Shown here: piece by piece, positions 25,581 through 35,377 of the stretch
Layout: each line of letters starts with the position of its first letter
How positions within the stretch are numbered: the stretch's first letter is position 1
Origin: Chaetoderma sp. LZ-2023a
Lineage: Eukaryota; Mollusca; Caudofoveata; Chaetodermatida; Chaetodermatidae
NCBI GenBank assembly: GCA_034401795.1
Contig: CM067365.1
Span: 14,650,225 to 14,714,224, forward strand
Direction of reading: 5' to 3'
Length of the DNA stretch: 64,000 nt
Notes under the pieces: generated by a model
The model's database searches: none
Told to the model about the DNA's origin: nothing
Seen by the model: only the letters and a program-made list of their open reading frames with translations
Position numbers and translations under genes: made by a program

Positions 25581-25792
25581 AGGTCCATTATATTGTATTT
25601 ATATCCACATTAAAAATATTACATAAGATAAATATATGGTTTATATTACTAGCATGAACAAATAGCTAATGTTTTAGAGATCCATGAGCCGATGCATAGC
25701 CTGATACCTTATGCATCAGTTATACCAATAATCTCAGCATCATCATCATCATCGCCCACATCTAGATTACTTCTTATGTACTGCTGGATAAG

Positions 25793-25796
<4 letters not shown>

Positions 25797-25842
<46 letters not shown>
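25797..25842. repeat. (TC)n microsatellite
   Basis: About 44 bp of uninterrupted CT dinucleotides. Confidence 0.95.
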
Positions 25843-25844
<2 letters not shown>

Positions 25845-25949
25845 GAAAAAGTTGAGATGCCTCGCTCCATTGTATGCATACCGTTGGATGATGAAAATCT
25901 TTATTCCTGACGAATTATTTTAATGAGCCATGTTCTATTATCTTCTCTG

Positions 25950-26190
25950 CTATAGCATTATGGCGGTATATATATCGGAAATAGACGCATCACCTACACC
26001 ATAGATAGACATTTGCGCATCGCCATCCTCATCTTCTAAACCTGATTGTTCAGCGTGTAAGTCATGGTGAATATTTTGGAATATGGCGATTAACTCCTGA
26101 TTGTCGATGGCTTCTTCTTCACCTTTAATTTCATCTTCACTCTCCATCTTCGTCGTTAATTCATCATCACTGTCTAGATTTTCCCTATCT
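25950..26190 (-). CDS. Acidic open frame, unknown; possible exon fragment
   Basis: An open frame on the - strand with non-repetitive, protein-like composition: many Asp and Glu residues, NQELIAIFQNIHHDLHAEQS in the middle, then SIYGVGDASISDIY. It stays open for about 15 codons upstream of the Met at 26,147. I recognise no domain. It could be an exon fragment, part of a degenerate transposon gene, or chance. No convincing splice sites were identified. Confidence 0.25.
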
Positions 26191-26454
26191 TACTGCAACA
26201 GGTTATTGACGTAGCAGATGTTGAACCGCCTTCAGAACATTGAGGTCTTCACATATTGATTATACGCGAAATCTAACAATCATTGAGGTTACAAGTCAAT
26301 TGTCATTTTTGTAAAGGGGTTTTATGCTCTAGTTGGAGAAATCTTACTGCCTATACGGCTCTCTAACTTCTCCGCGGATAAAATACACGTCCGACGCATT
26401 TGGCCATTTAAACTAGAGTGGATTTGAGATATTTTATATGATTGTAGGAACGCA

Positions 26455-26632
26455 TTCCCACCCACACGCATGTACGCGCGTATGCATGAACACATAACCA
26501 CATGTACGCACATACACCCGCATGTACGTATGCTCGCATGCCTGCATTCAGGCACACCCGTATGCACGCCCACATGCCCGCACACGTGCACTGCACGTGT
26601 GCCCTGTACGCATGCACACACGCGCACATGAA
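26455..26632. repeat. Alternating GCAT/GCAC simple sequence
   Basis: Imperfect alternating purine-pyrimidine sequence (CACACGCATGTACGCGCG type). Cys-rich open frames on the - strand come from this composition. Confidence 0.7.
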
Positions 26633-26635
26633 CGC

Positions 26636-26695
26636 TATGACGTCATACTCAATTACGTCACATGCAAACTGACGTCACAATCATAATTGAGAAAG
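26636..26695 (+). mobile_element. Foldback family 1, arm fragment
   Basis: CTATGACGTCATACTCAATT and ACTGACGTCACAATCATAATT match the left arm of full copies. It is cut by the next element. Confidence 0.55.
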
Positions 26696-26726
26696 AAACA
26701 CTCCATCATGAACCTAGAATGGTACA

Positions 26727-27267
26727 CCAGGGTCAAGTTCGACTCGCTAACCATGGTCAGTTTCATGGTTTACTAATCATGCGCAGTTGCTATGCCCAGT
26801 CGAACTTGATCTTAGTCGACTATAGTTCGTTGGTACCCGGTTCCCTATTGAATTACTATTGCAGAAAATTTGGAGCCGGGTACTAGTCTCCATTAACCAT
26901 TTCTGTCGTCTGTTTTAATGTGCTACGAAAATGGGTTATTTGTGTCCGCTAAGACGTCAAAAAGCGTCCATAAGGCATAAAGTGGGAAGGAATATGGGCT
27001 TGGGAACATTGGCATACAATGGGAAAGCATAATTTCATCAAACCTAAGTTATTTAGTGAAATATTTACACTTTTATATGCATTTATTCGTGGCAAGCGAT
27101 CGGTGGCAGCCATTTTGAAATTTACGCAAATATCGCACTAACCAACTGAACCGAGGTCGGGAGCTCGGTTGACTATAGTTGACTAGCTAGTTAACTATTT
27201 GAAGTTCGGCTGGTACGCTAGTTAGCTATAGCTAACTATGGTTAGAAGTCGAACTTGACCCAGGTGT
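26727..27267. mobile_element. MITE-like element with about 30-bp terminal inverted repeats
   Basis: The left end CCAGGGTCAAGTTCGACT followed by CTAACCATGG is matched in inverse at the right end (CTATGGTTAG...AGTCGAACTTGACCCAGG). Length is about 540 bp and no protein is encoded. The interior has further inverted phrases (GTCGACTATAG, TGGTACCCGG) on each side. The remainder of a family 1 half copy follows directly at the right end, so it may have inserted into one. No transposase family can be assigned. Confidence 0.65.
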
Positions 27268-27347
27268 ATGAATTGTATATTTTTACTATTTATTAAATAT
27301 TAAGTTGAATATTTTGAAACTAATTCGACTGGGCATTGTTGCTGCCA
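27268..27347 (+). mobile_element. Foldback family 1, half copy
   Basis: GAATTGTATATTTTTACTAT, then GTTGAATATTTTGAAACTAA and TTCGACTGGGCATTGTTGCT. The second half of the core is absent. Confidence 0.75.
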
Positions 27348-28553
27348 TAGCACTCAAAAGGTCACGCCAGTATCCACCCGGGTAATAGGTTGGCAGTTCG
27401 ACTAATTGCATCTTTTTGCAATTTAATAAGTATTCTGTTGACTATAGTCTCTGTCGCTACCACATTAGCGCACGGGATCATACCCGTACACGCCCGTGGA
27501 ATAAGCTGTCACTGTATAATTTATTTCACCATATTCTTACACATTTATATGCACCTAGGAAATGGACAAGTAATTTTCATAAAAAGAGATGGCGAGATAG
27601 GCCCATCTTATGATCTTACAGTATGTCCCATTGTTCATAAAGTGCTTTTCCTTTATTTAACTGAAATAGCATCGGTTAGAGCACTTGATGTGAAGCATTA
27701 TACATATTCTTTCTAAATGTGTATGGTGTGCAGATATCTTTGCAGAGGACCACATTGATAGGAAAGAAATACTTAACATGTAAAAGACCAGCTGTAGCAG
27801 CAATTTGTTACTCAATTGGAATCCGAATTGTGGGCTTTAAATAGAATATATGTTTACAACATTATTGAAGATAATGTTATATTTGAAAGTTGAAATCGAT
27901 TTGGAACAAGTACCATAACGGGATTCAATAACTATGTGCCACTTCAGAGCGATAACTCACAAACTACAAATAGAATTGAAACGATGTATAGGTAAGGAAA
28001 GGACGGGCATACGCCGCGACAGTGGTAAGTTATCGATCTTCTTCTTATTTTCGTTCGCTGATCAGACCGACAGTCCTAAGTGACTATCGACATGATCATA
28101 AGCGTTAAGTGCGTGGATCCATGGTTTATTAGAGTGCGCCATGCGGCCTGGAACCTCCGTCTTCAGCACTCGAGGTTTATGTCAGGGTTACCTCACCCTT
28201 ACCTCATTTAGTCGCCTCTTATAACACGCAGAGGATACGGAATGTGTATTCTAAGCCCCACCTACAGGGCTAGTAAGTTATCGATGACGAACCACATTTC
28301 TTATTTCATTGTGGCAAATATGTGGATGAACCATTTTATAGCGAAAGTTCGGAAGTGTTATCGAGGTACTCCGCTTACCCCGATTACATATTCGAGAGCC
28401 AGAGAGTATAATCGGATAACGGAATCGCGTAGTACAAATTCTACTCGATTACTCCTGCTTCAAGCGAGAATAAAATTGTGCGATCCGAACTCAGCCATAA
28501 TGCCGAATACAACAAAAGTAACCTACCCGGATGTACTTTTCATACATTGTTCC
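27348..28553. other. No gene recognised
   Basis: AT-rich, with several open frames under 115 codons and no recognised domain. The last ABCB exon expected downstream of 28,554 on the - strand was not found here. Confidence 0.4.
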
Positions 28554-28700
28554 CTTTTCACTTTCTGTGTCTAAAGTCGATGTTGCCTCATCGAGTAATA
28601 AGATTTTAGAATTTCACACCAGCGCTCTCGCGATAGCAACGTGTTGTTTTGGTCCTCCATTGAGCTGTACACCTTTGTCGCCCACATTGGTGTCATATTG
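28554..28700 (-). pseudogene. ABCB1-like: ABCB exon: signature motif and Walker B, both splice sites lost
   Basis: 49 codons reading [16 protein letters not shown] at the start and ILLLDEATSTLDTESEK at the end. The ABC signature LSGGQ is LNGGP here. A TGA follows RALV where the family has Arg (a CGA to TGA change would give this). Walker B is intact. The expected acceptor AG before 28,700 reads TG and the expected donor GT after 28,554 reads GG, so each site has lost one base. The region encoding the H-loop should follow in another exon and was not found. Confidence 0.88.
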
Positions 28701-30062
28701 CAAAATAAAACACACACTCCTAAGTAATGCTCTCCCATAATGTTTGATTTCCGCTTTAGGCCTATTTGATTTCTGTTAATATACATGTTTATAGTGCACC
28801 GTTAAACAGACTCTTCAGAAAGAAGTGCAACAAGTGCGTCAAAATAATATCCGCAAATAGGTGGGTCAAATGGAGCAATATCTGATGCGCAGAGAGAGCA
28901 AGTGCATGTAGATGTGCAATGTGACTCGCCTTGATGCTACAGGCTCAGCCATGAAGCGGAATTAGCCACGCAAGTCAAGTGTAAACTCATTTCTCTAGAT
29001 AATAAATCCGAGAATATAATGTTAAAAAGTGATAAAAACGCCGAGGTAGATCTGGTTAAACACACATATGCGATCAGTCGATAGTTGCGCATTAAGGTTG
29101 TTACATATTGTAGGGCGGACTGCCCTGTCTGGTACGGACCGGCCCAGCATATCTGGGTACGGAACGGCCCGGTCTGGGACGCTTCACGCTCGCCCCCCCC
29201 ACCCCGGGTAGCATAAGGTATGCGTGTATAGCCATTTAAAAATAGGAACACAATTGTAGTGTCCGTGAGATCGCCCGACGCGCATGCGCGACCGTAATAG
29301 GTAGCCAGCACTCGTACGGGCATGCGGAGACTGCCAGCTTATGTATATAGTTACCTGTATTACGGCGATTCCGTAATACTAGGCCGTCCCCCCCCCACCC
29401 CCACCCCCTGACTTTGGTATGAATCAATACCAGAATTGGAAGGCGAATTTAAAACAGTAAACAGAAATGGAATCGGTTCAGATCTGGCGAAGATCACAAA
29501 ATTAAAAACAGACTATTTTGAGCTCCAACTAAACAGAGACATCGCTAGAGCACGTTCATGCTAGGGTGAAGGCCAGGAACTATTTAGCCAGCTACCATAC
29601 CTCGCACACAACGTGTGCTCTGATTGGCTGAGTCCTGCTGGCGCTACCTCACCATTCAGTTTAAAAGGATTTCTGAAAGTCAGAAATAAGCAGAAGGGAT
29701 GGAGTTTCGGTCCGAGTGGGAGCAATCTCATATCTGCCTACTGCGTAGAGCCCGCATTCTGCAATCTACACCAACGCAGCTTATTTCAGTCAGGTTCCCT
29801 CTCAGCACACCCGCGCTCTGCACGCCCTAAATTTTTGGACGCTCCTGGTAGATCAACATCGACAAAAATACAAATTAAAAGGTTTCTCACTCCACCACCA
29901 CCACCAGTGGTACCTTCATTGCGGTGTAAGATTTGTTACCGTTGCCAACAAAATATAAGAATCTAAAAACAAGTGGTGTTTTAGATGTCTCACCAGACGT
30001 GCCCTGCCACGCTAGAAACAGTGGTGGAGAACAATGGACACATCCAGCGTCACTAAATTAAT
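28701..30062. other. No gene recognised
   Basis: Mostly unique-looking sequence with C-rich and G-rich runs (29,193-29,210; 29,388-29,405) and a short CCACCACCACCACCAG stretch near 29,894. A 117-codon frame at 29,613-29,966 ends with CKICYRCQQNI but has no domain I can name. Confidence 0.4.
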
Positions 30063-30438
30063 GTTTTAACCGCAGCCCAGACAAGGACATTGCTTTACGT
30101 GTCGCAATAGCTAAGCGGCGTAGATCATCTTCTGCTGAAACAGAAACCCTCCATTATATACTTCTTCGTCTTCATAAAGAGAACGTACCGATCACTCTCG
30201 CACCAAGTTCAGTATATCAGAATTACGGTAGATTAGACATTATGTACTATGTGCGGAGACTTGGTAGTCACCAGAAATTACTTTATCCTTCACAGTTCCT
30301 GAGTATGGACAACACCAATTAGTATCCTGTGGTAAATCTCCAAGCAGCGGTTACACCGCGTGTCCACTCGCACCGCAACTATGTGGTACATCAACTACTT
30401 GTGACGTTTATTAAGTACTGCACTGATGACTATATATC
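30063..30438 (+). pseudogene. Open frame without ATG, unknown, one internal stop
   Basis: A frame bounded by stops reads about 82 codons (DIALRVAIAKRRRSSS, then YILLRLHKENVPITL, then GRLDIMYYVRRLGSHQK), meets a single TAG near 30,319, and then stays open for about 40 more codons (YPVVNLQAAV to CTDDYIS). Composition looks protein-like. It has no recognised domain and no start codon. It may be a decayed exon or transposon gene fragment. Confidence 0.3.
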
Positions 30439-30839
30439 TTAATAATGTTAATAATGTTATACCGTTGTTTATAAATAAGTACCAAAATAGTGGTACCGTA
30501 AGGTCAGATGTGACCTCTGTATTTTCATTATGTGTATAATTATAATAAGGCCTACTGCCAATCAAGTTATTATTCTTATTAATTAGTTATATAAAAACTG
30601 CAACAATTGCTTGGACCGCAGTTCACTTAGGTTACACAATGCATCAACAACAAACACACCACATTGTTTTTCCATTACAGCAATATCCATTACATTTAGG
30701 CACAGGATTTAAGCCTATAAAAGTATGTAATTTTTAATAATTTTATTTTCAAGTATTTTGGTGTGACTATGCACCTTTAAGCGCTGTTTTTGGTGACTTC
30801 ATCTACTATCAATAATCCTATCCAATATTACGTTATGCC

Positions 30840-31985
30840 CATCTGAGACAAGATCGATGACTTCACCGAATCATGTCAAAGTGGCTTCAAACGTGGATAC
30901 AGCTGCGCAGAGATTGTATGGGCTCAACGTATGCTTGTGTCGGTAGTCATGTCCAGACACTGGGATTTCCACAAAATGTGCACTAACATGTCACACGTCT
31001 TCAACACAATTAAGCGCTCAAAGATCCTAGATGGCTGCTGTACTATGCCAGGCCAGTTGCTATGAAGATGAGCTACGACTAGTGAGACTACTGCTTGCAG
31101 ACACCAAGCTGAGTGTACGAGTCAAGTCAGTAAAGTCTGTAGAGTTCTAGACATCAATCGGCTCCCCACAAGGGGGTAGTCTATCTCAGGTGCTTTACAC
31201 CTATTACCTTGCTGCCACATTGCAATCCGTGAGGGAAAGTCCCACAGAACCAAACCCCTCAGTGTCAATACTGGGTATGACGTTAGAGATGGAATATGCC
31301 GACGATGTGGACTTCATAGACGAGGAAAAGAAACCCCTTGACGAACTTACGATCCACTTCAGGGCGGTGAATCATGGAGGAAGAGTAAAAACATGGGCTC
31401 ACTGCTTTGCAGTACTGCTGACATTGCCGCACGCTGTGTTATGGGGAACATAACTTTTCAGTCCTTCTGGAGGCTATGGATTGGAAGATCAAAGATGCCC
31501 TTGAAATAAAGGCTGCGTTTATATAATGCAGCCTGCGTGTCCTTGATGCTGCATAACTGTAACGGCTGGGCAGCTCCAAAGGCAGCTCTAGACAAACAGG
31601 ATGCCTGCCACTGCCAACATATACGCACCATCACTGGACACCGATGGCTAGACAGCATAATTTCCAACGATGCACTATACAAGATGTGTAATACTTCGCC
31701 ACTGTCTGTTACAGTCGGTCAGCAAAGACGGTCCATGTTTGGCCATGTGCAAAGGATGTCAGAAGAGACATCAGCACCGAGAGCCTTGGATTTGCCCTAC
31801 TCGGAGCCAGTAAATCCAAAGCCAGGAGAGGACGTCATTGCATAAATCTAAAAGGTGACCTCGAGAAAGCAGGACTCTGTACACTCAAGTCAAGAATGTA
31901 CCTGAGGAAGGTAAGGATTTCGGCTGGGGACAAGACACAGTGGGAAAATGCGAAGAAGGATTGATTGCAGCTGTAGGATGTTTCA
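30840..31985 (+). mobile_element. LINE fragment with RT and C-terminal region, decayed
   Basis: Broken frames read SGFKRGYSCAEIVWAQ, VFNTIKRSKILDG, IGSPQGGSLSQVLYTY and MEYADDVDF (the catalytic YADD box), then ISNDALYKMCNTSPLSVTV and MFGHVQRMSEETSAPRAL. The last blocks are typical of the C-terminal end of RTE-like or related LINEs. The endonuclease part is missing. Several frameshifts make it inactive. The clade call is tentative. Confidence 0.75.
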
Positions 31986-32071
31986 GTAATCATACAATAA
32001 TCATCTAATGACTTTATAGATAAACGTGTATCGCAACTAGCCGCAGTACCATTTTCGAATTGTATGTTAAT

Positions 32072-32445
32072 GGAGGAATCTAGTCTTAGCTATGCCCCGT
32101 CCATCTATAGCTAAGCTCCACCCAAACTTCGCCCGTGTGGGGATCGATCAATCCGTTAACTCTCTGAATCTAGATTTCTAGAAAACTATATGTGCAAGAG
32201 ATATTTTGAAGATTTTGAAGCTAATTTGATTGGGTGCTGTTGCCATCCAGTCAAATTAGTTTCAAAATATTCAACAGAATGTTGAATAAATAGTAAAGAC
32301 ATACAATTCGTTCAACGGCACTTAGTCCGTCATCAAGTAAGCGTCCATGACGTCACTCATGACGTAATTGTTTATGACATTATCCTACACGTCACGTAGT
32401 TGATTATGACGTCACATGATTGATGGATAAACTGGAATCATCTAT
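32072..32445 (-). mobile_element. Foldback family 1, full copy
   Basis: The left end GGAGGAATCTAGTCTTAGC is followed by ATGCCCCGTCCA and TAAGCTCCACCC. The core is at about 32,200-32,278, with CAGTCAAATTAGTTTC to CAACAG on the right arm. The right end is GATGGATAAACTGGAATCAT. Orientation is opposite to the copy at 25.2 kb. The ends form a short inverted repeat of the type GGAGRATTCCAGTTT. Confidence 0.85.
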
Positions 32446-32567
32446 CGTCCTACTGAATAGATCAGAAATAACAATTTTGAACACGATCCCAGAAATCCTT
32501 GTACGGAACATTCTCTAGAAGATATGGATTCTTAATCAAATAAATGTGGCATGAGTATTAACATTAC

Positions 32568-32624
32568 CATCGGAAGTGGCTCTATAAATGAATGAATATT
32601 CGTGTCTTTGGCTGCTTTGATAAT
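32568..32624 (-). pseudogene. ABCB1-like: ABCB exon, 3' part, split off by the LINE
   Basis: Reads IIKAAKDTNIHSFIEPLPM and ends at a GTAATG donor (32,567-32,562), the same donor form as the exon at 48.1 kb. This matches the family block xEIIxAAKxANIHxFIxxLP that precedes the signature exon. The seven bases 32,618-32,624 (TGATAAT) are repeated at 40,847-40,853 on the other side of the LINE. See the companion part at 40,847-41,003. Confidence 0.92.
32618..32624. repeat. Target-site duplication, left copy
   Basis: TGATAAT, repeated at 40,847-40,853. Both copies lie at the point where the ABCB exon is interrupted. Removing one copy keeps the exon in frame. Confidence 0.8.
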
Positions 32625-33030
32625 GTCAGGGTTATGGCGATCATTCCGACAGTCGCGTATTATCAAGCTTAGAAAGTTTTAATGATTTATCATTGAAAAT
32701 ATCTGTGTTCGTTGATTGTACTTATACAGTGGTGTCTCTAAGTCGCGCTTCTCGGAAATGATATTGAGATTTCTAATTAATTACTGCTCGTGTTATCAAA
32801 TGTGGATCAAGAAATGACTTTTCATGAGAACCCGTGAGTCTTGTTAAACACAGCTACTAGCGATAAACAATACATGCCCTTAGCGCGTAAGCCTATATGG
32901 TTTTTGCATTGACTATATGGCTAACCTCACTTCGGTATCGGAGAGACAATAGCACGGATTAGCACGCGTCTATTCAACTACTATTATTGGGGCTAATGAC
33001 AGTGCGAAAGAAAAACCTGTCGAAGCGGAC

Positions 33031-34218
33031 ATGGATACGCGGAAACGTAAGGCCTCCAGATCACCAGAAAGCATAGCAAACATTCCGAGACGGCCCGGCG
33101 CTGTCACGCCGGCCACACCCGAATGGGCTCACTATGGATCATTGCCAGACCTTAGCCGCGTAATCCCAGAGGCCAATCAGACAATCGCAGACACACCCAC
33201 CAGACGAGCTACGCGTCAAGACACGTGCGAACTGTCACCTCCAACGGGAGAAGCTCTCTTACCTATAACAGAAGTGTGTGCCGTGTACACGTCCACTCCG
33301 CCGGACCTGTACAATAAAACACCTGACAATACCGACCGCTCGGTCAGATTTGACACATTCGAAATGGTGGTTCAACGACTTTATACCCAAATAGAACATA
33401 TTGCTGAACAGACCGGTAACATTGATGATATCAAGATCTCGGTAAATGAAATGAATGGCAAACTCTCCCGTCTGGAAAATGATATTAGCGGTCTAAAGCA
33501 TCACGTGAGTGAGTTGGATTCCAGATCGACAAATATGGAACAAAGCGTACAATTTGTCTCCAACGCCTATGATGATGTCATAAAAGAGAACAAGTGTATT
33601 AAAAATGACGTAGCTGAACTGAAAAAGATGTTAACTACCACAGAAGCGGCAAAACGAAAAGCTATCGAATCGCTCAAAGCCGAAACAAGTAAATCTGTAG
33701 CAGATGCCCAATACCAGTGCCAGCACATCAAAGAAACCCAGTTAGACATACAAAGCCGTAGCATGCGAAACAACTTGATATTTAGTGGCATAAGTGAAGT
33801 TTCTACCGATGAGAACCCTGAAGAACTGGTCCACGAATTCATTAAGGGCACCATTAAGATCGATAAAGAGGTAGAGATGGAGCTAGCTCATAGATTAGGC
33901 CCACGAAACCCGCCACGGAATGCAAATGAAATACCCAAACCCAGGGCAATCGTGGCGAGATTCCTGAAACATAAGGACCGTGAGATGGTACTGCAAGCGG
34001 CGCCTAAAACGCTGCGCGGACTACGTTATGGAGTAAATCCGCAAAACCCTAAAGAAATATCCGATAGAAGAAAGCTCCTGATGCCGGAATTTCGATCCGC
34101 CAAATCACGTGGTCTAAAAGCTAGCCTCGTTGCTGATAGACTTTATGTTGAAGGCCAACGAATCTACCCGCGAGAGTCGTATGTACCAGGACAGTTCTTA
34201 CAACATCCGAAGTGTTAG
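33031..34218 (+). CDS. LINE ORF1 protein (coiled coil + L1-ORF1-like RNA binding)
   Basis: A 395-residue intact frame. Residues 1-110 are polar and probably disordered. Residues about 110-235 have heptad-like spacing (IEHIAEQTGNIDDIK, MNGKLSRLENDISGLK) that fits a coiled coil. Residues about 240-345 resemble the RRM of L1 ORF1 proteins (SRSMRNNLIFSGISE, then MELAHRLGPRNP, then PRAIVARFLKHKDREMVL). The C-terminal part (ISDRRKLLMPEFRSAKS...ADRLYVEGQRIYP) matches the C-terminal domain of the same family. Such proteins trimerise and package the element RNA. The start Met is the first in the frame after the 5' UTR. Confidence 0.85.
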   Translation: MDTRKRKASRSPESIANIPRRPGAVTPATPEWAHYGSLPDLSRVIPEANQTIADTPTRRATRQDTCELSPPTGEALLPITEVCAVYTSTPPDLYNKTPDNTDRSVRFDTFEMVVQRLYTQIEHIAEQTGNIDDIKISVNEMNGKLSRLENDISGLKHHVSELDSRSTNMEQSVQFVSNAYDDVIKENKCIKNDVAELKKMLTTTEAAKRKAIESLKAETSKSVADAQYQCQHIKETQLDIQSRSMRNNLIFSGISEVSTDENPEELVHEFIKGTIKIDKEVEMELAHRLGPRNPPRNANEIPKPRAIVARFLKHKDREMVLQAAPKTLRGLRYGVNPQNPKEISDRRKLLMPEFRSAKSRGLKASLVADRLYVEGQRIYPRESYVPGQFLQHPKC

Positions 34219-34540
34219 TGATATGCCTAGAACTAACCCAGCGTATGTCCAGCAGCAGACATGGAACACACCGATATACAGTCGCAGCCATAGCAGCATC
34301 CCTACCAAGACAATCAAATGATAGGTACCATGCCAGGTCTGCCAAGATATATGAACGGTTATATGAACAGTGACAACACCAACATCACGCCAGAACCAGC
34401 GAATGATGCAGGACGATGTGCGTAGCAGGAAGAGCCTATAACCACACACAGAGATAACAATAGCGCTAAAGACTGTACGAATGTAAAAAAGATAAGTAAT
34501 GTTATTAATGAAGAAGAAGAAGAAGAAAATGATGATGATA

Positions 34541-34606
<66 letters not shown>

Positions 34607-34672
34607 TAAAAATGTAGATAGTAATATTGATGCGCAAGAAGGTGACGATGACGATGGCGATGGCGATGATGG

Positions 34673-34713
<41 letters not shown>

Positions 34714-34842
34714 GTGATGATGATGTAAAAAATGCAAACCATGCCAAATATAACGCATGCCGCAAAAACGTGTATGATGAAATCAACTCTCATATATTAA
34801 ATATTAATACCTATGCCAATGTTAAACGATCTAAAAATGTGA
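34219..34842 (+). repeat. Acidic low-complexity segment between LINE ORFs, (GAT)n
   Basis: GAT tracts at 34,527-34,605 and 34,670-34,725 encode poly-Asp in the ORF2 direction. Between them lies KNVDSNIDAQEGDDDD and after them KNANHAKYNACRKNVYDEIN. A frame break sits near 34,607. These readable blocks suggest ORF2, or a tail of ORF1, once ran through this segment. Confidence 0.6.
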
Positions 34843-34849
34843 ATGCTCT

Positions 34850-34915
<66 letters not shown>

Positions 34916-35034
34916 TCACGGAGAGCAGCAATGAGAATTACGACGACGCAAATGACGACGACGACAGCAGCAACACCAACAAGAACACCACCATAACCAC
35001 TACCACCACCACCAACAACAACAACATCATCATC

Positions 35035-35066
<32 letters not shown>

Positions 35067-35091
35067 ACGATCTAAAAATGTGAATGCTCCC

Positions 35092-35161
<70 letters not shown>

Positions 35162-35163
35162 GC

Positions 35164-35216
<53 letters not shown>

Positions 35217-35328
35217 CGTCAGGGAGAGCAGCAATGAGAACTATGACGACGCCGATGACGACGACGACAGCAGCAACACCAACCGCAGCAAGGCCACCAC
35301 AACCGCCACTACCACCACCGCCACCACC

Positions 35329-35377
<49 letters not shown>

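Noticed and set aside
28195..28265. Block with AGTCGCCTCTTATAACACGC, resembling a sequence I have seen in other marine invertebrates
   Set aside because: I could not place it in a named family or find a second copy in the window, so it is not called as an element.
29613..29966. 117-codon frame ending in a Cys-rich block (CKICYRCQQNI)
   Set aside because: The Cys spacing is too short to call a zinc-binding domain, and the start lacks support.
34198..34793. Poly-His, poly-Ile and poly-Ser frames on the - strand
   Set aside because: Antisense readings of the (GAT)n tracts in the LINE linker.
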